64,000 nucleotides of DNA. Source: Labia minor. Its lineage: Eukaryota > Arthropoda > Insecta > Dermaptera > Spongiphoridae. Position numbers and translations under genes: made by a program. Each line of letters starts with the position of its first letter. Within the stretch, counting starts at the first letter, position 1. Below the pieces are notes generated by a model. That model ran no database searches. It was not told the origin of the DNA and worked only from the letters and a program-made list of their open reading frames with translations. Shown one piece after another: positions 1-11,800 of this stretch. The stretch is taken from the NCBI GenBank assembly GCA_963082975.1, contig OY720344.1:15921580-15985579 (forward strand), given 5' to 3'.

Positions 1-150
1 CTATTTTCTTTTATAAAACTGAAACTATACGTCTCACAAAAAAAATCTTTTGGTTATTATAAAGCTTATTTTACCTTTTATCACCAGGATAAATATTTTA
101 AACTTTTATATGAGTTTAAGGGGAAATATAATTTTTTTTCAAAATAATCA

Positions 151-1125
151 AATGGCACCTATAGATGACACCAAAAATTTTGGTGGAACCTAATGATGAC
201 AATTATGGAACCCAAAGATGACATCTACTTTTTTTCACTTCGCTTGCTCTCTTTATCTTCAACTTATTTATTTACAAAGTAAAACATCTTTCCAACACCT
301 TGTTGCTGCTTTAACTTTAGTTATAATAAAAAAATCAGGTTTCATATAATGATAAATTAGATATATTTATTGTGATTGATTTTATTTTTAGCTGATTATT
401 ATAATAAAATAAAAAATTGATTTTAAACAAATCTTGTTTTAATTATGAATTTTTAATTATACATTGAGAACAGAGTAATTTAAAAAAAATTTCAAAAAAA
501 TAGTGTTTGAAGTTCTGGAATAGAAAAAAATTTTCTGACAATTAGAAAACTAAAGATAAAACACAGTTTTAGGTAGGTTCCCATAACAATTCAGACATGA
601 AACTTGGTTGAATTCTATAAAATTATCTCCTCTTTACATCTATTAATATAATAGACAATTTTTTTAAAAACCTACTTATAGCTGACATTGCTGTCATCTA
701 TAGGAAAAACAATTTTTAAGGGCACCTATAGATGACACGGTTGATAAAAAAGATACTTTTAAAAATTAGGTGTTTAAATTGAAGTGATTTATATCTATAT
801 TAAGTCTATTTTATAATGTAGTTATTAAATTCTTGATAAATATGAAAATAAAAATATAAAATACTAATTAAGAACATTAGTTACCTTAAGGTTATCTTTA
901 AGATTTGTGTAAAAAATCAATTGTTGACGATCCTGTCTGCTTTTCAAGTTAAAAGAAAAAAAATAGGGCGACTAATTGTATTGTTGTAGGGTATCTCAGG
1001 TGGTGGAAAAACAAAACTATCATTTAAAAAAAATAAATTCCGCGTATGTTTTAAAATTTCCTTATTTTTTTAGTTTAAATTCAAAAGTGTCATCTATAGG
1101 TGCCATGTCATCTATAGGTGCCATT
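151..1125. mobile_element. candidate MITE-like element with repeated 18-mer termini
   Basis: A 21-bp inverted repeat (AATGGCACCTATAGATGACA, 151-171, against 1105-1125) bounds an AT-rich interior with no open frame. The core GGCACCTATAGATGACAC or its reverse complement recurs at 721-738, 1087-1104 and 1106-1122, with degraded copies at about 183-200, 206-222 and 692-704. No target-site duplication is clear, so the superfamily is not assigned. It could alternatively be two nested copies. Confidence 0.5.
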
Positions 1126-1500
1126 ACCTTATATAAAAATTAAAATATGATGATATAAAGTTGTTTTAAATTTTTGACATTTTTAAATTGGGTATATTTT
1201 ATTTATTTATTATGTTTAAAAGATTCATTTTTATTATGTGATATTAATAAAAAATAACGATGCTCTGTGCAAGTCGAATCATGTTGCACATAATTAAATA
1301 ACAATTGCCAAACAAAGAATATAATATTTTTTTAAATTCTTATATTTAAATATCATTTCAATTAAATAATTTATTCTAAAAGGTCTCATTTTAATTAATT
1401 TAATAAAATATTTAAATCACCATTCAATTTTTTATTAATAGGCTTCTTTTTTTATTTTTAATTTTTAATAAATTCTCTTTTTTTGATATGATATTAATAA
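1126..1500. other. AT-rich gap, nothing recognised
   Basis: Homopolymeric A/T-rich DNA with no open frame, inverted termini or recognisable repeat apart from similarity at its end to the repeat starting at 1501. Confidence 0.5.
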
Positions 1501-1781
1501 AAAATAATATTAAATTGTATATATATAAATATAAAAATTAGAATATTTGAATTTTTTTAAATTTTAACACATGTAATCAATCATATGCATTAAGAATGGA
1601 AAATTTTTAAAATCAACTTGCTATTAAATTCAGAAAAAAAATACTGATATATAGAATATATAAACTATTCGAATATAATTTAAAACTCTTTCTCTCCTTC
1701 TATTTTAAATTAAAAAAACGGAGTTTTAAGAAATTTAGATGCCATATGCAACATGGGTGGGTAAATGAATTGGGCTGGAAG
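1501..1781 (+). repeat. dispersed repeat E, copy 1
   Basis: About 280 bp closely resembling 7786-8057 in the same orientation, including AATCAATCATATGCATTAAG, CTTTCTCTCC and AAATGAATTGGGCT. No open frame or terminal repeats are visible, so it is an unclassified mid-repetitive unit. Confidence 0.7.
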
Positions 1782-2307
1782 AGGAGGCAATTTATAATTT
1801 TCTTCTAATTCAGATTTAGGACAAATCGTACAACATTATATCAAATCTCGCTAAGAACATTCAATATTTTTGTACACAAATTATTCAGAGTATTGGCTAA
1901 GCGTATCACTCACAATCAGTTTATATTGAAATTTATATAAATTAACAAAGTAAAAATTTTTATTTGTTTAAATTTTATTATAATGAATCAAAAAAAATTA
2001 AATATATAGATCACATGATTAAGAGAAGCAAAAAACTTGACAGAAAATAACTGTTGGATGGAGGTCGGACATGACAGAAACTGTAAGCGAAATCTTCATA
2101 TTGCGACGAATGATATTCAAATCCCCTAGCACCAGAGAATTTAAGTTTCTTTTAAGGAAAATAACTATGATCTAAAAAAATTAATAAATGAACTTAATAA
2201 TAAAAAAACAAATAAATCAATTAATTTAAATTAATAGTATTAATGAATGTATATATTGGTCATTTATCTATAGTTTTATACCGTTAATTTTTATAAATTG
2301 TCTCAAG

Positions 2308-2973
2308 CAGGGCCGCGACGTGGGTGCAAAGCGCCCGCCCGTATGCAAATTTTTAAAAAGCGCCCCCTCTATCAATAGAACAATAAAATCAAATAAAACA
2401 TTTAATTTTGAAAACTGTGTTTATGAATACAGAGGAATTTATCTACATAATAATAGGAAATAACAAAATAATTAACTCATTAACAATAGAAACAAGGTTA
2501 AATTTCTAGAACAATAAACATAAAAAAAATTCAAAAATGAAAACATAATACAATATGAAATTCCATCACAAAACTATACTATTCGGATTCTTCGAGGCTT
2601 TGAAGCTACAAAACCTTTAATAATATCATATATTTCTAAGTTATCCATGATTTCATTTTCTATTGCTATCATAGAAAGATCTGTTAAGCGCTCCTGCGAC
2701 AATGTCGAACGCAAATTCGTTTTTATAATTTTTAACTTAGAGAAGCTTCGTTCACCCGAAGCTACAGTTACGGGCAAGGTTAGAAAGATACGCAGTAAAA
2801 CAAACAAATTTGGAAAATATATTTAAACGTGTCGTAGGATTCACGTCCACAATTATATTGATTCATTTTTAAAACACTTAAAATAAAATAAAAAAGAATG
2901 GTCAGTTTGGCGCCCCCTACACCAGGCGCCCGTGGGCAGCGCCCACCTTGCACACGTGCACGCCGCGGCCCTG
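2308..2973 (-). mobile_element. non-autonomous hAT transposon with perfect 8-bp target duplication
   Basis: GC-rich inverted termini CAGGGCCGCGACGTG (2308-2322) and its near reverse complement at 2959-2973 are flanked by GTCTCAAG on both sides (2300-2307 and 2974-2981). An 8-bp duplication and CAGGG termini are diagnostic of hAT. Inside, on the minus strand, a remnant of the transposase C-terminal dimerisation domain survives (ASGERSFSKLKIIK, 2574-2807). At 666 bp it is an internal deletion derivative that needs a transposase in trans. The interior is AT-rich while the last 70 bp at each end are GC-rich. Confidence 0.92.
2574..2807 (-). pseudogene. hAT transposase C-terminal dimerisation fragment
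   Basis: About 77 codons matching the hAT family C-terminal pattern: SGERSFSKLKIIKTNLRS followed by LSQERLTDLSMIAIE. The DDE catalytic core and BED finger are absent. Relic inside the 2308-2973 element. Confidence 0.85.
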
Positions 2974-3129
2974 GTCTCAAGTCTCTATTTTTGCATTTTC
3001 TCAAGTTTCATTATAATTAAAAATATTCAATAATAATCTAGCAATGAAAATAAAATACCAAAATGTAATGATCAAGAAATATTATACTCTATTTCACTAT
3101 TATAACATAGAAAATACTTAAGAACCATA

Positions 3130-4112
3130 GGCGGAGGAAATATTAGGAGATATCATTGCGGGTTCAGGCCAAATCGACCAACATTAATTAAGATATTTTC
3201 ATTATGACAGATATTAGGAAAAAAACCGCGAATTCAATATTTCTGTTCACTAATTATTTGTAGACTTTAGTAAAACATACGTATGACTCAATAGATCCGG
3301 ATAAACTTTTTCAAATTTTCAATCTTCAAATTTGTCTTGAAGGTAGTAAAGAAAGAATAAGATGCGGAAATCAATTGTAAAATATTAGGTTACCCAGACG
3401 ACTTAAATATAATAGGAGATTCGGCAATTGCAATTACAGATAATTTAATGGAGGTTTGAAATTAATAGTGATAAGAAAAAATATTTAGTAACAAAGAGGA
3501 AGAGTATTAACATACAAAATCTTAAGATACAAAATGTAGAATTTGAATATGTAGAAAAATTGAATGTAAACACGAAGGATAATAATATTTGAGAAGAATT
3601 TAAATCGGGGTTGCAATCGGGAAACGCCTGTTATCTGCAATAAAGAGGCTTATCTCTTGAAAATTATTATCAAAGGGAATATATAAAAAGATTATTTTGC
3701 CTGTTGCATTATATGGGTGGCAGGCATGGACTATGACCCTTGGAGATGAGAGTAGATTCAGAGTATTTGAGAATAGGATTCTTCCCTGCATTTATTGGCC
3801 AAAGAAAGATGAGGTCACCGGGTATGGGGGAGACTACATAACAAGAAATTGCATGGCCTCTCTGCATCTTCAGAAATAGTTAGGGTTATAAAAGGGAAAA
3901 AGCTGCGATAGGCAGGGCACGTGGCTAGAATGGGAGAGCAAAAAGATATTGGTGGGAAGACCGATTGGAAAACGTCCGCTTGGAAAAAAAACGCGTAGGA
4001 AGGGACGTAAGAGAGATGGAACAAGGGCTCAGGATAGGGACACTTGGAGAAATGTGGTTGTTGCCGCTAAGAACTTTCGAGTATCTTTGAGCCACATAGG
4101 TAGATAGATATA
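3130..4112 (+). pseudogene. decayed LINE 3' half (RT to C-terminus), family L1a
   Basis: Translation in shifting frames recovers an F-S-K-T-Y motif (about 3265), YPDDLNIIGDSAIAI (the YADD box region, about 3390-3435), then [20 protein letters not shown] and a DREMEQ...TLGEM-type tail ending in GATAGATA. Many stops and frameshifts. The same family recurs at 32103-32326, 33704-33960, 34845-35398 and 46880-47645. Confidence 0.8.
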
Positions 4113-4339
4113 GCATATACAATAATAATATATAATTAATATAGTGATTAAATTAAAATATATTTTTTAAATAAGAACACAAAAAGAAATGAATGTTTTA
4201 TGTAATATACTGATTGAAACAAAATGGATGAAAACCTTTTACTACTTTCAACCACCAAATACTATGTAACACTCGGGGGTACAGGGGGCGGAGCCCCCGT
4301 CTAGGTGTGAAGAGCGCCGAAGGCGCTCTGAGCAGCTAG
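4113..4339 (+). mobile_element. Helitron 3' end, copy 1
   Basis: Ends in a perfect hairpin AGAGCGCCGAAGGCGCTCT (4311-4329) six bases before CTAG (4336-4339) followed by T, the classic Helitron 3' terminus (hairpin, CTRR, insertion before T). A second palindrome GGGGGCGGAGCCCCC lies at 4284-4298. The segment matches 47646-47872. No matching 5' terminus was found to the left, so this copy is 5'-truncated or its start has decayed. Confidence 0.82.
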
Positions 4340-5267
4340 TACTATTATAATAATTGATATATAAATAAAAGATAATCGATATTTAAAATAAATAGAATAG
4401 ATAATTTTAAATAAATGGTGCCTTTCTTAAAATAGATATTATTATTAGATTTACATTAAAGGATTTGGGTTACATCATAGACGAATTTAATTGTAAAGCG
4501 TATCTTCGATCTGTGTGATGTCCATACTGAGCAGGATGCCTAGCAACGCACAAAATGACAATCGTCAGCTCGTACGTTCTCATTTGACTTAAGCCCTGGG
4601 GAATGTAATAAATATCCACACAAATTTATATGATTGTACGCGGTCGATAGTATATTGACCCCCTGACTTAACTATTCTATTTTTATACATTAAACTAATT
4701 TCGACAAATTTGGAAATAAACAAAAACAAAAACAAAACAAAACAGACTGACATCAACACCAAATCACAGATCAACGTCCTCTCTGTTTTCACTTCTAGTA
4801 TTACAAAGCGATCTCATGATATAAAGTTAATTATTCTGTCATGGGATAAAATTGACCGTAATCAAAGATCCTCGAGAGACATTTTCATATGGACGTTTAA
4901 TCAAACATTGCTCTGGTAACTGGTAATGTATGGAATGCGGTAAATTGTATTTGTGAGTCCGTTTCCAATCGGAAACACAATCAATTCAAACGGCTAAATA
5001 AATTTAATCGGAAACTTTATAATTGCTGTTCAAGTATTAATAAATATTTTGACAAAAATTTGAAATTATTAAATCGAAAAAAGTTTTTTCATTTATAATA
5101 ATACCTATAATATAAATTAAATTGAAATGATGGAATAATTACAAATATTGTTTAAGGTATAGTAAGTAATACAATTATACAATTTATACAATTATCATAC
5201 TAAAAATCATTTTGTCAGTATTTTGAATCTTACATTTTTAGACTATTAAAGAAAAGGAGAAATCTTA
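4340..5267. other. AT-rich gap without recognised gene
   Basis: Contains short open frames on both strands at 4589-4919 that overlap, have no family resemblance and no splice context; judged chance. No terminal repeats seen. Confidence 0.4.
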
Positions 5268-5860
5268 TTATTATTATTATTATTATTATTATCGAGTTGT
5301 TACTAGGTTCCGGTAAACTTTTACTTGTCATACTGTTCTTTTCTTTTTTATGAGCTAGGCTCGGACGATTCGCAGAGAACTGCTCTTTAGCCTGTTCTTA
5401 AGATGTTAGTAGGCAGGTCCAATTCCTCAATTATCCTGTTTAACTTCCTAGACACTATACCCTCTGTGGAAATGACAATCGAGAATATTTTTACTTCCCC
5501 CCAATTTCCAAATTTTGTTGATTTGAATAGCCAGTTCCTCTTATTTAAATACTTTCCCAGTTGCAGTATTTTTTTATATTCGTTGAAAGTGGAACCGCTA
5601 TATCAATCAGCGAGGCTTTTTTCGTGTTTTTACTAATAAGGAGGATGTCGGTTATAATTTATGGCCTCATCTGTTAATTTAGGTCTATCCCAGTATAAAA
5701 CCACCTCCTTACTCTCCAATACTGGTGCTGGGGTATATTTATAATAAGGGGGTTATGTTTTGGGGTCAAGAAGTCCATTTTTAAATCCTAGGTGTTGGTG
5801 GATTAGTTTTGCCAGGTGGTTATGCCAAGGTAGGTAGAGATAGTTTTATTATTATTATGG
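5268..5860 (-). pseudogene. LINE C-terminal relic with (ATT)n tail
   Basis: Minus-strand reading in broken frames gives NPLIINIPQHQYWRVRRW, then ASLIDIAVPLSTNIKK and AKEQFSANRPSLAHKKE, a pattern seen at the end of some insect retrotransposon polyproteins (ALLIDVAIP segment). The 3' end, at the low-coordinate side, runs into (TTA)n at 5266-5292, consistent with a simple-repeat tail. Several stops; dead. Confidence 0.6.
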
Positions 5861-6093
5861 AGAAAATTTTAGAATAAATTATTAAAAAAAAATAAAAAAA
5901 TTTCGTGCTTTGTAACTTTTGAATAAAACACTTCTAGTTTAATATATTTACAATAAAGCAATCTGGTAATCTAACTATCTTGGCTATTAAACAAGAAATG
6001 ACAGATGCAATTGATGCTGATAATGTCATAAAATATTTTCCAATAAATTAGGAAAATTAAATTTTGAATTTGAAAATGCATTTTATTTTTATT

Positions 6094-6133
<40 letters not shown>

Positions 6134-6372
6134 TTATTTATTATATATCTTATCTTATTATGCTAGCTAAAATTGTATATATTTATCTATCTATATATAT
6201 TGGTTCTCAAAAACCGCTCTAACGATTTTTTTCAATTTCACACTAGATATAGTATTTATAAAGAAAAATTAAGTTTTATTGATGATATCTCTTGAAACAT
6301 TCAGCTTCATTATTAATTTCTTAATTGAAAATTATATATGGAAAACGTCAAAATTGGCCTCCATTTTTATTT
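5861..6372. other. AT-rich gap with (TA)n and possible transposon start
   Basis: A (TA)n run occupies about 6100-6130. ATCTATATATATTGGTTCTC at 6190-6209 followed by AAAACCGCTCTAACGATTTT resembles Helitron 5' ends, but no matching 3' end was identified. Confidence 0.35.
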
Positions 6373-6975
6373 GTATTAATATTTTTTTTTATTTAAAATA
6401 TTTTAAAATTTATTATTTAATTTCGAAATAAAATTAAAAATATTTATTTTTAATAAAATATATATAGATATTTATTAATCTCTCTCAAAAAAAAAAAAAT
6501 AAAATAAAAAACATCAAATCTGCCTGCTAAGACAGTAAAAAAATGACAATTTTTTATCTAAATACATATAGACCAGAGGTTGGACTGATGTTTTAACGAG
6601 TGGATTTCGTCGGTTCGAAACTCTCCGGGTGAATCGTTATTTAAAAATGAAAATGAAAATAATGAATTTGTTATTTTTTTTCTTTTTATCTATTGTTTAC
6701 ATTTTAATAAATTACTATTTTATATTTATTTATTCATTGTTCTTTTATTAAATTTAATATTTATTAATATTATTTATTATTAATTTATATATTGATGACA
6801 TCACAAATGACATTTATATTGAAATTTGACTCCCGCCTTTTTTTAAAGAATATTGTATTAATATTTTTTTTATATTTAAAATATTTTAAAATTTTTTATT
6901 TAATTTCGAAATAAAATTAAAAATATATATTTTAATAATATTTTATAATTATAAATTACGATATATATTTATCAA
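6373..6975 (+). repeat. pair of direct repeats, ~110 bp each
   Basis: 6373-6480 and 6858-6975 share ATTTAATTTCGAAATAAAAT and flanking A/T-rich sequence in the same orientation. The spacer at 6571-6650 is less AT-rich (GTCGGTTCGAAACTCTCC) but no tRNA fold was found. Confidence 0.55.
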
Positions 6976-7033
6976 TAATAATGAATTTTTTTTTTTTAAC
7001 TTAATTACAGAGCCGAGGCTCGGGGTCCCGGTA
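6973..7033 (+). repeat. hairpin-ended repeat F, copy 1
   Basis: AATAATGAAT then GAGCCGAGGCTCGGGGTCCC ending GGTA; recurs at 8490-8548, where the stem CCGAGCC-GA-GGCTCGG is perfect. Possible transposon terminus, class unknown. Confidence 0.6.
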
Positions 7034-7532
7034 TGATCTTAATATATTGTGAGAATTAGATAAATAATGTAGAGAGAAAAAAATATTTAAAAATAGATAT
7101 TTATTTAAATGAAATAAAATTATTTAATTTACAGAATGAAAATGTCTATAATAATGTCTAAACATTTTTTCTTTATAATTTTACATTATAATAATACTAA
7201 TTACAGTAGTTATAATATATGGGGAATTTTCAACTTTGACTGCCGATTTGACCATGTTCCCAAACGAATTTTAAAAAAACCAAGACCACTTTACATTTAC
7301 ACATTTTAAGCTCTAATCGAATCCAAAATCAAAATTTAAAAAATTGAAAAACAAACTCACAGATATATAGATTTTATAAATGAACATTTATACAATTTAT
7401 TTTAATTAATTTGAAACATTTTAGGAAACAAATTTTTAATGGGTCATTTTTAGAAATCCCATTTAACAATTATAATAAATAATTAAAAAATTGTAAAATT
7501 TTTAAAGTATATAAAAATAAATTGTATAAATT

Positions 7533-7568
7533 GGTTAAAGGGTCGAGTGATAGTTCGGTGTCCCAGGT
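7533..7568 (+). repeat. hairpin-ended repeat F-like, copy 2
   Basis: GGGTCGAGTGATAGTTCGGT then GTCCCAGGTA; a better-preserved copy is at 8432-8467. Related to the 6973-7033 motif through the shared CTCGG-GTCCC-GGTA ending. Confidence 0.55.
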
Positions 7569-7674
7569 ATATATTTTATATTAACACGCCTACTTTTCTG
7601 TATAATAAAGATTTAAAGAATCATATTTTAATTTTTATATAACCAAGAAATCATTTTTTCACTTAAAATATAGT

Positions 7675-7785
7675 TGTAAAGCCCAAATCTCCGATCCATA
7701 TAACATCATCGACTGGGCCGCTACCAAAAGGAGTCTTCTCTTGCTCTGACTAGGGCCACCGGTATTTGCCATTAGTCTCGAAAAA
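7675..7785 (-). pseudogene. LINE fragment (LYGSEIWA motif)
   Basis: Minus-strand reading MANTGGPSQSKRRLLLVAAQ followed by SMMLYGSEIWALQ matches the region just after the RT thumb in I/R1/Jockey-type elements. Only about 35 codons remain. Confidence 0.6.
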
Positions 7786-8057
7786 ATAATATTAAATTTT
7801 ATATAAATTTATAAATTAGAATATTTGAATTTGTTTAAATTTTAACACCTGTAATCAATCATATGCATAAAGAATAGAAAATTTTGAAAATCAACTTGGT
7901 ATTAAATTCAGAAAAAAAAAATACTCATATATAGAATATATAGACTATTCGAATATAATTGAAACTCTTTCTCTCCCTCTATTTTAAATTTGAAAAAACG
8001 GAGTGTTAAGAAATTAAGATTCCTTATACAACATGGATGGTTAAATGAATTGGGCTC
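7786..8057 (+). repeat. dispersed repeat E, copy 2
   Basis: Same orientation and about 90% similar by eye to 1501-1781. Confidence 0.7.
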
Positions 8058-8431
8058 CCTACCTCCCTGAGAAATTCACATTAAAAATGTTTATAATATT
8101 TTAGTTTATTAAATCAAACTATTATTTTTTTATTTCAATATTTTTAATGTTAATACAATAATTTTTATTTTATAATCTATAAAATAATTTAATTATTTTT
8201 AAAAACAACGGTCTTCAATTACAATTTTTTTACTCTCTACTGACTGTTCATTTCATAACTGAAAATAGTGTCGAATAGAAATAGACGATATTACTTGGAT
8301 TAATCTTATTATGCTAGCTAAAATTGTTTGTTTGTATTATTGAGGACCCCAGTTCAATTCATTTTAATCAGATTGATGCAATGATGCAACATTTAATAAT
8401 TGTAATAAATAATTAATTGTAGATTAATATT

Positions 8432-8548
8432 TTTTAAAGGGTCGAGCGACAGCTCGGTGTCCCAGGTATTAATATTACCAGCCAAACCCAATAATAATGA
8501 ATCATTTTTTTTAACTTAAGTACCGAGCCGAGGCTCGGGGTCCCGGTA
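8432..8548 (+). repeat. tandem pair of hairpin-ended motifs (F and F-like)
   Basis: GTCGAGCGACAGCTCGGTGT (stem CGAGC/GCTCG) ending CCCAGGTA at 8467, followed 54 bp later by CCGAGCCGAGGCTCGG ending CCCGGTA at 8547. The two motifs lie far apart at 7.0 and 7.5 kb but adjacent here. Confidence 0.55.
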
Positions 8549-9647
8549 CTACTTGTAATAAATGGGTTTTATAAGTATTACCATTAATATTTTTACTCAC
8601 TATTACTTTTTGATTAAATAAATTGAATACCTATTTTTATTTTATTTATTTATAAAATGGATGTTAAATACGATTATGTACATTGAACTATTGATTTTAT
8701 AATATTCAGTAATTACAATAAGATTTTTATAATTTTCAATTCATAGTTTAAATATTCTTAAATTTATATTTAAATTAAATATGAAATCTTCTTTAATTAT
8801 TAAGATTTCGGATAAAATGTATTTTTTTATGAATGGTTAAGAAGACGACAATTGTATCATACACTTATGCTAACGTATATTTGTAAATAATTTTGTTTTT
8901 TTTAAGTGGTAAGTAAAATTTCCTTCCATTTAAAAACACTCGTCAAAGCAGATTTATTTTCGAATCGAAATGAATTCAAAACTTTAGTTTTATTTATTTT
9001 TCTAAATTACACAAACTGTGTGCGACGTTAAAAAAAATGTAATTGTTTTATAGATTTTGAGTGTGCTATTCTAAAATAAATCATAGTTATCACTGACATT
9101 TAGATTAAAACAAAAGATAAATAAATTTTCTATCTACTTTATAGATTAATTTAATCTTAAATAATTATTTGATCAAGAGATAAATTACAATCTAATCCAT
9201 AGAAATAGATCATTTTCCTATCAAACATTTAAATTGAAATAGCTTGAAATGCGAAAGAGCTAAGCTATATACTAAATTAGCGGCTATTAATAATCATATT
9301 AAAAAAAAATTATCAACTATTTATGTTTATCAAGATTTATAATATTATTTAGATTAAAAACAAAAACTAAAAATTTTGAATGTTGAATATCATTTTTTTT
9401 TATTTCCTATACCTAGTGTACTTAGAAATATTATTATATGACTCAGACAACCTATATTGGAGTTTTCGCCCACTGAATGAATCACCAGAGTTGTGTATAA
9501 TAATTTATATATTAAAATTTTCCAAGCAATAGCTTTACATTTATTTTATGACAACTTTATTTTTTAATTTGATCAGTAAATTAATACTATACATTGTATA
9601 TTTTATATGATTATAAATACATAATACTCCCTGGAACAGGTTTATGG
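8549..9647. other. AT-rich gap, nothing recognised
   Basis: No open frame above noise, no exon-like conserved motif, no terminal repeat pair noticed. Confidence 0.45.
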
Positions 9648-9955
9648 TATAGTAAAAAAAAACCTTTGATTTTTGTTCATCCTACATCATGACAACGCCT
9701 ATCAAGTCGGTTATATAAATTAGGTGTCCTATGATCAGTAGAAGGGGTCCTATCAACCTTTATCTTGATTTTCTTGATCGGAGGCGCTACTTTTTATCAA
9801 GTAACTTTCCAATTTTGATCCCGGAGGCTGTGTTGATTCCATCTCATAGACCCCAGCTAGAGAAATTCAGTTACCAGACCCGGGTCTTGAACCCGGGTCC
9901 ACGAGGATGTGAGCCAACGCTCGCCTCCTACCCTGTGGCGCCTTTATGGTATATC
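9648..9955 (-). mobile_element. tRNA-derived SINE, copy 1
   Basis: Read on the minus strand it begins GGCGCCACAGGGTAGGAGGC, carries a tRNA-like promoter B box (GGGTTCAAGACCCGG) 50-65 bp in, then a body containing AAAGTTACTTGATAAAAAGT and GCCTCCGATCAAGAAAATCA, and ends in a T-rich tail. The body matches 17975-18262 on the opposite strand. The B box and body make a SINE more likely than a chance repeat; the A box is poor. Confidence 0.7.
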
Positions 9956-11039
9956 AAGAAGGACTAAATAATTTTAAAATATCTTGAATGTTTTCTAAAA
10001 CTAATTTGATAATGTTAATTTTATTTAAACACACTCGATTCCATGAATATTTATTTGTTTATTTTATACATATTTCGGAGTAACTAAGATATTCTATAGA
10101 AAATATTCTTTTGAAGAAATATAAGTTACCAGTCTTTTACACATTCGACTCTGTCATTATTTTTCTTTTTACAAATTTAAATTATGAGTATTTTTTTAAA
10201 GATTAATAATGTTATAATGATTACTTTGGACATTTTAATTAAATATGCATACTTATTTTCAATTATAATTCTTGAACAAATTTTGCTATAAAATTCTAAA
10301 TATTTTTTATTCCCAATTTAAATTTGATTGATTAATTGTATTTAAAAAAAATAATTAAATAATTAAAAAAAAAAGATTTTTAAATTTATTTTTATTGATG
10401 CTTTTCTATAATTTCTTTGTTACCTTGAATTAATATCTAGAGCCTATGTTTAAATAGCAAAATATTTCTACAAGATTACTAATAAACAACACACCAAATC
10501 TATAACCTTAAAATTTGATGGACAAACAAAACCTTTTATATATATATATGGAATAGTAGTTTAGCACATCAGTAATTGAGTACTTACTTGCTTGTATTTT
10601 TTATTTATCTTTTTACGTTTCATAAAATTGTTTTAGACATTATACGTACTACTAGTAATATATTACAAATAGAAGGCCTTTAGTTTCGTTATTCATCTTG
10701 AAATCAATATTCGTTCTTTTGTATTTATTTGAAGTACATACAGCTTTAGCATCAAATTAGATAATTATTATACATTATACTTGTGAATGAATGTGTTTTA
10801 TAAGAGGGAGGGGGATTTGTAAAGAATAATATATGTTTTATTGCGACATTTGTACAACAAAAAATTTGAAATTTATATGTAGATGTGTAAATCGTAGACA
10901 TCTATCTTCTGCTTTGTGTTTTACGAACAAGTCTAAAGATTAAATTTCTTAAAACTAATTTCAATTAATTTTTATTCGTAGCCAATTTTTTCTTTTTTAC
11001 TTTATGCGAATTCAATAATATATAATTAGATGCTTGTGT
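9956..11039. other. AT-rich gap, nothing recognised
   Basis: A (TA)n run near 10540 and scattered unique sequence; no exon of either host gene could be recognised. Confidence 0.45.
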
Positions 11040-11800
11040 GTGCATGTATCCTGATCATTTTTTCACTTTAAAAGGGCACTTATTTTTCAAAAAGATTGGT
11101 ACAATCAAAATATTTTCTACAATTTGTACCAATCTTTCTTGCGACATGGCAATAGCGTATCGAAAGGACGATGTTGGTTTGGCAGCGATCCAATCATCGA
11201 TCCATTTTTGTACTTCTTAAGCATTTCGAAAACGTGTGCTAGTCAAGCCATGCTGCATACATCTGGACAAGTGGTAATCAGAAGACGCTATATTTGGTGA
11301 GTATGCTGGGTGCGGCAGAACTACCCATTCAAGCAGCAACAGTGTATCCTTCACAACTCTTTTAACGTGTGGCTGAGGTTGTTATGCAAGAGGATGACTT
11401 TGCGTTTGTTACTCGTAATTGTGCTGGTATTTTTTTGCAACAATAAGTAGTTAAATTTGTTCAATGGATGTCAGTAGACATCTGTAGTTAGAGTTTCATG
11501 AGGTTTTAGCAGATCGTAATACTCTACATCTTACTGATCTCACCATATGCACAACTAAACTTTATGGCCATAAATATTCCGCTTCTGTGTCGATGCGGAT
11601 GGCTCTCCTGGATTAACTCATGCTAAGCTGTCTGAAAATTCTTTAAGAGTGAAAGCTGAGTTATAGTCCAATAAGCCTTGAAATTTATTGTCTTCGGATT
11701 TTTGCGATCTCCTTGGCCGTTTTTTGTCATTGACATCAAAATTCACCTCTTTTAAATTGTTAAAAGCAGCATCACCATAAGTGTTTGATGGACTGTTATT
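11040..11800 (-). pseudogene. mariner transposase relic (irritans/mellifera-like)
   Basis: Reading the minus strand through several frameshifts gives NFDVNDKKRPRRSQKSEDN, YDLLKPHETLTTDVY, KVILLHNN, VLPHPAYSPNIASSDYH and RFRN...EVQKWIDDWIAAKP, i.e. the N-terminal, first D, second D and DD34D third-D regions in order. The second catalytic D reads N in LLHNN. Multiple stops: inactive. Confidence 0.88.

Noticed and set aside
4589-4919. Overlapping 67- and 69-codon frames on opposite strands
   Set aside because: Chance frames in AT-rich DNA; no motif.
6571-6650. Possible tRNA gene (GTCGGTTCGAAACTC resembles a B box)
   Set aside because: No acceptor or D-arm pairing found at the required spacing.
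11040-11800. Functional mariner
   Set aside because: Several frameshifts and stops and a substituted second catalytic Asp (LLHNN).
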